From assembly GCA_022813625.1 (NCBI GenBank), contig JAKLMB010000024.1:372001-436000 (forward strand): a stretch of 64,000 bases of DNA. The letters run 5' to 3'. The notes beneath the pieces were generated by a model. The model saw only the letters and a list, made by a program, of their open reading frames with translations, ran no database searches and was not told the DNA's origin. A program made the position numbers and the translations under genes. Source of the DNA: Aaosphaeria pasadenensis. Taxonomy: Eukaryota > Ascomycota > Dothideomycetes > Pleosporales. Shown one piece after another: positions 1 through 10,269 of the stretch. Within the stretch, counting starts at the first letter, position 1. Each line of letters begins with the position of its first letter.

Positions 1-870
1 CATGCAGACTTGGTTTCGTAGTATGATCGCCTGCTTTTTTCTTCTCAAACAGAATGGAGTTTTAGTAACATGGCTTCTCGACATACGCCTTTTGGTCTAT
101 GGTTTTTGAACGCCGAACCACATTTTGTACTGGTGAGTACTTTTCGAGAGGGAGAGGACATGAAGTGTCGAAAGTTCGACTTGGCCTCGTAGCAGGATCG
201 CCTGCTCTTTTCTGCAAGTGGAGTTTGGTAACAGGGAGTCTCGACATGTTCTTTCTAGTCTACGGCTTTTGAACGCCAAATCATAGTCGATGCTGATTCT
301 TGAATTTTCGAGAGGGAGAAGACATGCTATGGTTGTAGAGGATTTGTATGGTTTCACATGTCTTTGTTGTTCATCATCCTCCGGTGGCCATAACGGTGTG
401 TGTATGGATTGGCAAGTATCGACATTCGGACTTGGTCTCATAGCCAGACTGTTTGCTCCTTTCTTCGTCCTTAAACAGAATGGAGTTTGGTAACAGGGAG
501 TCTCGACATCTTCTCTCTAGTCTATAGCTTTTGAACGCCGAACCACATTTCGTACATGTGATTCAATTTCGAGAGAGAGAGGAATGTCTGAGTTCCGAGT
601 TGCGAAGTTGTCATGTTGCCTTTGTTTTTATCGTTCGGCAAGTGGGTGCATCGGTATATGGATTGGCAAGTGTGAATATTCACCCCTCATCTCCTAGGAG
701 CATGGTCCACTCCTTTTCGCAGTTTCACACAAAGGCGAGGCCTACAACATACTGCATCCAAGAGTACTTTTTTGATCGATATCTTTTGACGCCAGCCGAC
801 ATTCCGCGACCGTCAAGTTTTTTTTCTCCGCGGGAGAGAGAGAGGCCACATCAGCTTTCGGCATTTCTCT

Positions 871-912
<42 letters not shown>

Positions 913-1200
913 ATGCCATTATCGCCATTACCCTTTTCGAGAGAGAGAGAGAGAGAAAACATTTCTACTCTGGTCCTTGGTTTTTTCGAAGCGAGAGACA
1001 GAGGACATGCGAGTTTCCTCAATCGCCTTTTCGAAAGAGGGAGGACATGCGTCTTCGATGTTGAGCTTTTCGAGAGGGAGAGACAGAGGACATGCATTGT
1101 TGAAACCTCATCTCTTTTTCGTTTTGTTTCTCGAAGTTGTGTCTTTTCGTTTTGGGGGGAGGGAGGTAAGGAAAGGGAAGAGAGGATAGAGGCTGAAAGG
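1..1200. repeat. Tandem repeat array with GA-rich core, running off the left edge
   Basis: A degenerate tandem array. A block containing TTTTGAACGCCGAACCACAT recurs near 104, 268, 529 and 784. A second block, GTAACAGGGAGTCTCGACAT, is seen near 228 and 491 and in altered form near 66. Units are about 165-260 bp apart. Each unit ends in a purine-rich core such as TTTTCGAGAGGGAGAGGACATG-like sequence (near 138, 302, 1020 and 1070). In the right half this core is expanded into plain (GA)n runs at 875-910 and 939-956. Open frames here are by-products of the repeats and carry no recognisable domain. The array probably continues beyond base 1. I see no transposase or reverse transcriptase motif. Confidence 0.8.
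875..956. repeat. (GA)n microsatellites
   Basis: Two pure GA runs (875-910 and 939-956) lie within the left-edge array, separated by a short unique stretch. They look like expansions of the GAGAGGGAGAGG core that ends each unit of that array. Confidence 0.9.
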
Positions 1201-1839
1201 GGGGGGGGGTTATATACCCAGGGGATGACAAGGGGGTGGAGGAAGCGTTTGATGTCGTAGCTTGGAGATCTGGTTCGAGCTGTGATGGAATTCGGGGGAT
1301 GTGAAGTGCGGGAATGAGTTTTGTCGATGAGCAGATCATGTGTTGCTATGGTTTGGTTTTTAGAGAGGGTCACATGGGTTCCTGTAGTCTCTTTTGTTTG
1401 AGTGGATGTTTCAATGACAACGCTGTTTGTTTGGTCAGCACATCAAGAATATGAAGTAAGGAAGCACCGTGCTCACACTCGAAAGATCAGTGCCATTGGT
1501 TTACATATCCACACCGTTGAGCAGGGCATCGTGCAGCATAGTCATATATCACGGAATACATCACAACATCAAGGTCATAAAATCAGAATATGGAAGAACG
1601 GATAAACCAATCCTTTCGCAGAGAACTTATGAGTCTCTGGTTGACTACCTGATCCCAGTCAAGGAGCGAGCTACTTTAGAAGAAGAGCAAACACATCCCT
1701 AATAGCACCCATTTGTGAATAAAGGGGCTGTAGAAAAGCATGATTCAAAGCCATGCAAAGAAACAATTGGATATTGGAACAATGATGTTATTCGCCAATG
1801 CAACCGAACCGCTTTGGTGAATCTTCTGGGTTCTTTTTA
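1201..1839. other. Intergenic, 3' flank of NST1
   Basis: Between the repeat array and the stop codon of NST1. It starts with a run of G (about 1200-1209). I see no gene, RNA or repeat family here beyond a fading of the GA-rich character. Confidence 0.6.
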
Positions 1840-4800
1840 TCAGAATCCCTGAGGTCCGAGGCCTGGAAATGGTCGAGCGCCGAATGACCCAACAGGTACG
1901 CTGTGCGACGGGACTGGGCTGCCAATCTCGCCTAGAGCAGATGCTGGTGGTGGACCCCGGTCCTCAACGAATTTGATGTGGGATAGTCTCCCCGCGTTGG
2001 GGCCAGCTTCCTTGTATTCGAGCGTGCCGCCGCCGTTGCCGCTGTCGCCGAAGATGTCGCACGCCTCTTTGATCTCTTGGGGTAGGATAGCGGCCTCAGC
2101 TTGACTGCGTATCTGGTCGACTTGGTGGTGAACTTCAGATGCGTCCAAAAAGCCGTCAGGGCTAGCCTGTCGAGCGAGGGACTTGCAAGCTTGGCAGACC
2201 ATCTTCCGAATCCAGACAATGCGCTGCTCTCCAGGTCGAGGTGTTCCCATCATCGGGCCTGGAAATGGATTGCTGAATAGCGTTGAGGTGGGAGAGTTTC
2301 CCCAGCCTGGCCCGCTCATCGGGAATGGCACTGGTTGAGCCCATGGATTGCCGCCGGCGCCGGCACTGCCGAAGGGAGTGAATGGATCTGCTCGAGGTTG
2401 GCCTGGTGCATCTCCAAATCCAAAGCCCAGAGGTGCCCCCCGTAAGGAGCCCATGGGCGTCTGAATACTCGTACGGCGTGCATCTTGCTGAGGGTATTCG
2501 GGCATGTCGTCTACGTCGTCAAGGAGAGCCTTGCTGCCTAGATGACTTGCCAACTCATCGACATCAGATCCAGCCAGGTCATCTTCGTGAGGCTTGACAC
2601 TAGAAGGCCTCTGAATTGGCGCTGGGCGTTGGATTGGCTGAGCCTGAGAACCGGGAATCTGAATTTCAGCAGTCGACTTCTCAAACGACCCGGATCCTTG
2701 TCTGGAGTGTGAGGGCATACCGATGCCGAAGCCTTGCAGCGGGTTAGGAGCTCCAAATCCAGGGAGGCCGCCGAAGCCTGGAGGTCCATCCATGGGGAAT
2801 CCGCGGCCCATTGGCAGATGATTCGGCATGGGCATGCCTGGAGGAGGGAACGGTCGGTAACTCTGTGAACCAGGTGCCGGAGGAAACATAGCCATGTGTT
2901 GGCCAATGCTCTGGCGTGGGCCATTGAGTCCAGGTATGATCGGGGTTTGACCATGAGGGAAGCCGTTCAGACCAGGAGGCATGTTGTGACCCATTCCCAC
3001 GGAGGCACCCATGCCTGGTGGAGGTCCTATTGGAGGTAAAGGAGACGTTGGCTGGGTATGATGAAGTGGCGCTTGTTGTTGCGATGCTGGCTGTTTAGTC
3101 AGGATCGCCTTCGGCATCAGAGGATTCTGGAGCTGCGATGATGGAGAAATCGACTTGCTAGTTCCAGGGCCAGCATGCGGTGTCTTTGGCGATGATCCAT
3201 AGGAATCTTGCTGGGAGCTTTGGCGAGGTCTGTTTGGAGTGGGTGCCTTGGGAACGGCAGGTGTAACGTGCGGTGAGGGAATTCCACTGGACGAAGTCTG
3301 CTTTAACAAGCCTGGAGGCAATGCCACCGCAATGGGCTGGGATGTTTTCCTGGAAGCTCCCGCGGCAGTTTGCTCTTCTTTGCGGGCTCGATCTTTTTCA
3401 GCCTTTGCCTTTTGTTCCCGTTCCCGGCGATCCTTGTCTTCCAATGCCTTCTTCTCGCGGGCTTCCTTCTCTTTGGATTCGCGCTCCTCTCTCTCCTTTC
3501 GCCTGGCTTCCTCCTTCGCCTTCTTTTCCTGGGCCTTGTGTTCTCGTGCCTTTCTTTCAGCCTCTTGTTGTCGTTCCCGCTCTTCTTGCTGGCGCTTGAG
3601 TCGCTCGGCTTCCTTCCGATTCTTTTCTTCCTCTTGAGCTTTACGGTCCGCCTCTCTCTTCTTCCGTTGTTCTTCCTTCTTCTTTCGTTGCTCCTCTGCG
3701 CGCTTCTCTTCGGCGGCCTTGGCTTCGGCTTCTTTCGCGGCTTGTTCGGCATCTTTGCGTGCCTTTTCTTCCGCTTTGGCCTGCCTTTGCTTATCCTTCT
3801 TCTCCCTCCGTTTCGCAGCCTCCTTAGCCTTCTTCGCCTCCTTGGCTTCCTTCTCGTGGTCCTCTTCGGCCAGTTCTTCAAGGAGTTTCTGTTGGCGTTC
3901 TGCGGCCACCTTTTCTCGATATGCTTGCAGGACTCTCTGTTCGAACATTCGTGCAGCAAATATTTGGAACATTCGCCGGCCTTCTTCCATACGCTGTTCC
4001 TCCGTCATTGTATCCTATCAAATTAGCATCAATCGTGACTGTGAGGGTTGGCGTTCTCCGCAATGACTCACATCTTCATCCTCATCATCCTCCTCATACT
4101 CATCCTCGTCGTACCCTTCCTCCTCATCGTCTTCGTCGTCATAGTCAGCCTCGTCCTGTGGACCGTGATTATGGCCACCTCGAGAATGATACATGTTTGG
4201 ATGAGTTTGATACTGCGCTTCTTCCTCTCGCTGCATTCTGCGCTCAGCAAGTTGTTCCATCATTTCAATGAACTTTTTGCCATCATTCTTCAGGAGATCA
4301 TCGGCAACCGTAAGGATTCCGCCTGTACAACGTCAGTCTTTCTGTCCAGACCACAGACTCTAGCTGAGGCGTGACTTACCTTTCACCTGCAAACTGCTCC
4401 CGAACTGCAAAAAGTCGGTTTCACCTGCATGTAGACTACGATCCTCGGAACTATAGTCCTCCTCCGATGATATCTCGCTATTTGAATAGTCTTGATCACC
4501 ATCGTCCTCTTCTCCTTGAGATAAATCATCCGTCTCGTCGTAAATCTCGGTCGGTACGGGTGGTCTCAACATCGGGCGGTGATGATGTGCGGGAGAATGA
4601 GCATGCGCGTGCGCGTGCGCGTGTGCATGTACGTGTGCATGGGCGTGGGCGTGAGCGTGAGCGTGAGCATGGGCATGAGCGTGGTGAGGGAAATGAGCTG
4701 ATGGAAGGATAGGGCCGACATCTTGCTGGTGGTTCGCATACTGTTCGAGTTCTTCGTAGTAAGCATCGTAAAGGACTTCCAGCTCCTCCTCGATAGCGGT

Positions 4801-5514
4801 TCGCTTGCGTCCACATACAGTGCAGCTACAGGAGTGTTTCTGTTGTTCCTTCATCTTGCGCAGGACAGCCTCCTTCTCAATCTTGACCAGCGATTTGCGC
4901 TCCTCCTCTCCTAGAGATAACCAGAATTCCCGAATGCGTTCTCGCTCCTCTGAGGTTGAGGTATCCCATATGCGATCCTTCTTCATGTCGGATGATTGGG
5001 TTGGTGGGGCGGCTGGCATGGGGTAATTGCGTTGGGCCAGGGATGAGGAGTAGGCCGGTTGCTGGGATGCAGACGACCCTTTCTTCTTCTTTTTGGATTT
5101 CTTGCCAGTACCGCTTGCGCTTTGAGCGTCCACGTACCCTGATGGATAATGTCCATTCCTCCCAAATGCTTGCTCGTACTGCTCGCCTTCATCCGAATAT
5201 ACCTCGTCCCCTTCTTCGTAGCGCTCGGGATCCAGCTCTGGTTCGGCATAGCGAGGAGCAGGCTGTCCTGGTGGAGGTTTATGTGAGTGGGCGGCCGAAC
5301 CGTGGGCTGGTGGCGGGTGGCCATTCTTTGTAGGCGCGGATTGCTGGTATTGCTGTTGTTGCCTCTCTGCCTCGGCTGCCTTTTTCGCGGCTTCCTTCTC
5401 TCGTCGCTTTTGCTTCTTGCGGTTCGGGCCGCTTGGTGTTGGGTTGTGCGAACCAGGCACGCCGTTGTTGAGTGTTGCCGTTGACGCGGCAGGGCCCTTC
5501 GTACCCTGAGCCAT
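1840..5514 (-). CDS. NST1: Stress response protein NST1
   Basis: NST1 is a fungal protein that negatively affects salt tolerance in yeast; its molecular role is poorly defined. Three exons on the minus strand: 5514-4380, 4322-4072 and 4014-1840, giving 1186 aa, about the family's usual size. Lys/Arg-rich N-terminus (residues 31-50, 138-146). The conserved NST1 block is at 179-262, starting DRIWDTS and containing Cys229, Cys231 and Cys234. An Ala-His dipeptide tract follows at about 278-306. Exon 2 ends in a long Asp/Glu-rich acidic run. Exon 3 starts with a very long Lys/Glu/Arg-rich coiled coil (about 463-690) followed by a Pro/Gly/Gln-rich tail. Both introns are 57 nt (4379-4323 and 4071-4015). 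It is divergent from rho2. The identification rests on the overall architecture and the conserved block; I am confident. Confidence 0.9.
4601..4682. repeat. Coding GCGTGN microsatellite (Ala-His tract of NST1)
   Basis: An alternating purine-pyrimidine run built from GCGTGC, GCGTGG and GCGTGA hexamers inside NST1 exon 1. On the coding strand it reads as alternating Ala and His codons, so length changes in steps of 6 bp keep the frame. Confidence 0.9.
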
Positions 5515-6696
5515 GGGTCCGAGGTTGGTCGTGTGAGCTATGGATCAATTGTTAGAGCCTTTACATGAAGCAAAGCGGACCATGGAAAGCACGACGGCGA
5601 GAGGCCGTAGGGACGGTGGTGAAGGACGAAAAGCGAAAGTATGCACCCCTCCACCACCTTGCAACGTACTCTGAACGGGCAACTGGCGCGAAACTCCTCT
5701 CGACGCCGGGCAGGGACTCGATATCTATAGCTAGTGATTAGACAACTGAATCGAGGAAAAGAATGTGACGTGGGGTGCGGCCTTGCGGGTGAGGTGTTGA
5801 CGTTGAAGTCCAAAGGTGCCAGGATGTCGTGGATCTTCGAGAGAGATGTCTTGGCACTATTATCTCTCTAGTAAGTCCTGCTAGTGACCTTCACCTAGTA
5901 ACCTTAACAGGGCCAGGCAGGGCAGGCAGGGCAGGGCAGGTTAGGTACTCGTTCCTCTCTACCTACCTAGTTAACCCGTCCACCTCCTCCTCCTCCACCT
6001 TTACTTCACCTTACCTACCTACACTACACCTTCATTACATTTAAACTACCACCAACCCCCGAAACCCCAGAAAACATCCATTCCGTATTCTCGACTTTTC
6101 CACCAACTTCGCTTCGCTTCTTCCCAAAGCGCGCGCGCCCGTTTGCTGTCGAATTGCCATCGACTTTATCAATCCATTTATCATCAGCTCGCCGCGCCCC
6201 CCTCCCTGCTCTCGTCGGTTGGAATAGGTGCACCAAGTCGCCGCTGCCAAAAGGACGCCGCTCGCTCCATCCCTCCCATCTCCACCGCAACTACAACCAC
6301 GACCACGACCGCATCCATAACTACATCCCAACCCCGTCCCTTCGCCACGCTCATTTCGATTGAGACAATTCTCCTCCAAAAGTAATTCTTCCGACACCTC
6401 CGTCGAATCCATCAATTTGGGTACATACTTTACATTTTCATCAACCCGCCTCGAGACTCACCATTACACCCGTGAGACATTTTCGCTCGCTCTTCCTCCG
6501 TCTCGCAATCGCTCGTTGGGACATTTTATCGACTTCTACGGGAACGACAACGATACCGTAGGACATACAGCAAGTTCTGCGCGCACCCGTCCCCGATCCA
6601 AAACTCTCGACCCCTCGACCCCGGACTACTACCACTACTCTACAACTCTTCACCCACCGAAAAGGCTGTATCCGTCGCACCTGTTCATTTGACACG
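5515..6696. promoter_or_regulatory. Divergent promoter region NST1 / rho2
   Basis: A 1.2 kb gene-free interval between two divergent start codons. It contains a GGCAGGGCAGG-type short tandem at about 5909-5940. Long CT-rich stretches (about 5940-6360) on the rho2 side are typical of fungal core promoters and 5' leaders. No clear TATA box was found. Open frames in this interval are low complexity and not credible genes. Confidence 0.55.
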
Positions 6697-7853
6697 ATGG
6701 CACAGAATGGAGAACCTGTAATGCGAAGGTACGTGTGAATTTTAAAATCATTCGATGTCAATTTCACTAGCCGGCACTGGGATACGCTCTGGTTTGCCGA
6801 TCACTGGCTGTCTGTCTGTCAGTTGTTCAGCCGTTCCCATCTCAGCATCTTGTATCCCTCTCCATTACGCTCTTGTCCCCTCATACATTCCCATATTTTT
6901 TTCTCCAGACCAGCATTTTCTCTCCCTATATCCTCTTCCCTCGATACGATCAACAGAGTCCATGTTTTGGAGCTGTCAGTGATCCTGGCCCTGCGCGATA
7001 ACCTGCATTGGTGTTCCCCGATTCGACAACACCCCAGTCTAAAAATAGGGTTACCTACATGGCTCCCATGTCCACATCTCAAACCTTCGGATTTACTTCA
7101 TCCCTTCCAATCTTTCTCTACACTACTACTTGCTCTTCTCCTTATTATTAATCACCACTAATCTCGTTTCGATGCTTTCGCCGAATATTTCCAATTCTTC
7201 ATTATGCTGATCAAAGTTACAACAGGAAGTTGGTCATTATTGGCGATGGTGCTTGCGGCAAGACTTCACTCTTGAGCGTGTTTACGCTGGGTTACTTTCC
7301 TACTGTAAGTTTGGCTGCGCCTCGCGCACATTTTCTAGCGTTACACTGCTAATACTGCCTCTAGCGATATGTGCCAACAGTCTTCGAAAATTACGTCACG
7401 GACTGTCGAGTCGATGGAAAATCAGTGCAATTAGCGCTATGGGACACAGCAGGCCAGGAAGATTATGAACGTCTACGACCACTTGCATACTCCAAGGCCC
7501 ACGTGATCCTGATCGGCTTCTCTGTGGACTCTCCTGACTCCTTGGAGAACGTCAAACACAAGTGGGCGGAAGAGGCACGTGAAAGATGCCCTGGCGTGCC
7601 TATCATCCTAGTTGGGTTGAAGAAAGATCTTCGCGACGACCCACTTGCACAAGAAGAGATGCGCAAGAAGAGCTTGAAGTTCACGACCTCGAAAGCCGGA
7701 AGTGATATGAAAGAAATGATTGGAGCACGCAAATACCTCGAATGCTCCTCGTTGACGGGCGATGGTGTCGACGACGTTTTTGAAGCCGCTACACGCGCTG
7801 CCCTCTTGTCCCAAGACAAGAAGGAGGGCAATGGCTGCTGCACCATTCTGTGA
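6697..7853 (+). CDS. rho2: Rho family GTPase Rho2
   Basis: A small membrane-anchored GTPase; Rho2 acts on cell wall alpha-glucan synthesis and polarity in fungi. Exons 6697-6728, 7226-7304 and 7365-7853 give 199 aa, normal for the family. The first exon encodes only ten full codons and is followed by a 497-nt intron. Visible motifs: P-loop GDGACGKTS (residues 17-25), effector loop YVPTVFENY (39-47), switch II DTAGQE (about 64-69), an ECSSLTGDGV guanine-specificity loop, and a C-terminal CCTIL. That ending is a CAAX box (CTIL), predicted to be geranylgeranylated because of the final Leu, with an adjacent Cys that could be palmitoylated. TLGYFPT and TDCRVDG are characteristic of Rho2 rather than Rho1, Rho3 or Rho4, by recall of those families. 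Assignment to Rho2 is strong but not alignment-tested. Confidence 0.92.
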
Positions 7854-8461
7854 TGAGCCTTAGTATTTTCCTTTTGTTCAACTGCATTGGGTGGTGTTCT
7901 GGGCCTACGCTTTTGTGTTAATCATTTTGGACCATTATGCTGTGATGGGCGTTGTTAAGCGCCTGCTTTCATAGTCCTGCATAGTTTGTCCTCATTCTCT
8001 TCATTTGGTCAATTGTTTGGAAAAGCGGTTTGCGCGCAGGTGGAAGAAATTCTGGTTCTAATGGACATATTGCGAGGTCTCCATGGAACAATTTCATTTC
8101 CGGAGCCGTTAATGATCGATGATAGTTATCATCTCACCCTCATTCCTTTAGATGTATGTGCTTTTCATTGGATAGTAAGGAGGGAGGTTCGAGGTTCAGA
8201 GATTGATGGAAGCATCCTCAGCTGTTAGCTGGTGGGCTGGCATAAAGTAGCAATAGCGAGCGATGCACGATGAGCGTTGATAGTTAGCTAATCATGATTC
8301 TAACCACGCGTCTATACTTCTCCCAAAACAAATTGCAATGTCACATAAAAATAGCACTGCACGAAACATCAGATTGGCAAATGGTATTGGATATTTACAC
8401 ATATTCTACAGCACCCATATCACTACAAACCCTCCCCTCCAGCAAAACCTCCCCTTCCTCT
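7854..8461. other. Convergent intergenic region rho2 / mL40
   Basis: About 600 bp between two converging genes, so it holds both 3' untranslated regions. AT-richer than the genes. No RNA gene or repeat seen. Confidence 0.6.
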
Positions 8462-9198
8462 TCACCTCGTCCACTCATGATTCCACCCATCCCTCGGCGG
8501 ATAATCCACCTGAATCCTCGCATACTCCACCGGCACGCTCCCCCAAACCCCCTTCTTATTCATCGCACCCCGATACAACCTCCCGACCTCCTTCCCCCTC
8601 GGCCCCAGCGTCCCCGCATCCGCGCCCTGGCCTCCCCCCTCCGAACTCGCCACCCTCAACCCGTTGTCGTCCAGCAGCCGCAGGTGCTCGCACGCCGCGC
8701 GCATCGACTCGTACTGCCGCTCGAGCTCCCGCTCCTCCGCCCAGCGCCGCTTGCGCAGGAAGAGCAGCCACGCGCGGTGGATCGTCCAGTGGCGGAGGTA
8801 TCGCGTGCGGGAGAAGTGGAGGGGGCGAGGGGTTAAAGGGTGCGAGAGGTGGTAGCGGATTGCAGCTGGAATCGAAGGTTAGCATTTGTTCACTCATACA
8901 TTCATTCGTTCGTTCGTTCGTTGGCGGGAAGACCAATTGAGCACCCGCCCGCCAGTTAAATTGAGCTGAGCTCCAGGAGGCGAGGTAGTAGGAGGGAGAG
9001 AGACGTACTGATTCGTGCATCGGTCCTGACTTTTCCTTTGTTTCGCTTCTCGAGCTTCGCGGTTGTGGAGAAGGGCGATGTTGTGCGTTGGAGGAGGGAT
9101 GTGGTGGTGGTAGGGTTTTGGAGGATGGCTTTTTGGGAGGCGAAGGTTGTTGTTGGGCGTAGGGACCGGAAGCTCGGTCGGAGGAATGAGAAGTTCAT
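8462..9198 (-). CDS. Mitochondrial large ribosomal subunit protein mL40 (MRPL28 type)
   Basis: Predicted structural protein of the mitochondrial 54S ribosomal subunit. Two exons on the minus strand: 9198-9009 and 8865-8462 (intron 9008-8866, 143 nt), giving 197 aa. The N-terminus (MNFSFLRPSFRSLRP, then a Ser/Thr-rich stretch to about residue 50) is basic, lacks acidic residues and looks like a mitochondrial targeting sequence. The body contains RYLRHWTIHRAWLLFLRK followed by a charged helix (AEERELERQYESMRAACEHL). It ends in VDYPPRDGWNHEWTR, a pattern I associate with the fungal MRPL28/mL40 family. A longer in-frame start exists at 9387, but the Met at 9198 gives a typical presequence. The codons for residues around 140-160 are very GC-rich. 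Family assignment is from memory of the conserved blocks. Confidence 0.75.
8901..8923. repeat. Tetranucleotide microsatellite (ATTC/GTTC)
   Basis: TTCATTCGTTCGTTCGTTCG-type tetranucleotide run inside the single intron of the mL40 gene. Confidence 0.85.
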
Positions 9199-10269
9199 TT
9201 TGAGTGGTGGGGTGGTGGTGGAGGAGCAATTGGGGTTGAGAGGTAGGATGGTAGGTAGGTTGGATTGATGTTCAGAAATTCGTGAATGCCAAGATATCAC
9301 CAGTTTGATGCGCACGTGACTTTGGGGGATGGGTTGAGACGGGCACGACAGGGTATATATGCAAGGAGGAATTATCGTTGGCCTCAATTACTGGATGATA
9401 GAAAATTCAATACTGAGTCTTTGCAGTAGACGAATTGTTTTGTAATTAATTTGTAGTTTATGTTTTGAGAAGTGCATTGATAAATTTCAAGGTTACCTCC
9501 CTCTGATGAAGTTACTGTTCTATCAATAGAGTCCAGTTTCCGATGTTGTACGAGTACCCATTCAAATGTCTAAAGAAGATGCCAAAATACGAGGTGACTT
9601 CTTGGGCTTTGTGCTTAACCGTACTCCGTACTGAATTGTAAATATACCAGATACCCAGGGTAGGCATCACTTCGGAATTTTCATTGATCTCGATTCTCCA
9701 GCACATCGTAGCTGTTTTATCTCTGCAAACGTTCGGTGGCACCACCCGCGATACGCGGCGACGCGCAGCTTCATGGATAACCAGGGAAGGTGCAGAAATC
9801 ACAAACGTGGGGAAAGGCGGTCAGTATCCGCTTGGGGCAGGAACGTGCCGACGTGGTTGGTGAGATATATATGCATCTAAAAACAGGTTGAACATGTACC
9901 TTAGCTCCTCACCATTGGCGTCATTCGTGTCTTCAATTCTCATCTACTCTTCAACGAAAACAACCGTATAAAGGCATTAGTTCAAGCATCGGGTGGACCT
10001 TCAGCTCCTGTTATTTCAATCCACAGGTACGTCAATAGTGCCCTGAAAGCGGTTAAGCGCTGAGCTCAGCCCTACAAGAGAGGGGTGGTTCCAAGCTGCG
10101 GCTCTGCCTTGTGCAGCTGGGAGTATAACAACGCTCCATGTCCTAAGAGCTGGCTGTTCCTCCTTCATCTTTCTTCCTCACGCTCTGCATTTCTGATCTT
10201 GTATTCTGTTCTAGCAAGCATCATCGAAGCACAACGATCATTTAGAGCCCTTCGCATTGTACATCCATC
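9199..10269. promoter_or_regulatory. Divergent promoter region mL40 / PCM1
   Basis: A 1.07 kb interval between divergent genes. It contains GATATATATG near 9863 as a weak TATA-like element, and the palindrome-like nonamer TACTCCGTA at 9622-9630. The 250 bp before the PCM1 start is CT-rich, like a fungal 5' leader. No gene is visible. Confidence 0.5.

Noticed and set aside
813..1373. 186-codon minus-strand frame with Ser-Leu runs
   Set aside because: Direct translation of (GA)n microsatellites in the left array.
3370..4026. 218-codon plus-strand frame opposite NST1
   Set aside because: Leu/Phe-rich mirror of the Lys/Glu coiled-coil coding sequence; an antisense by-product.
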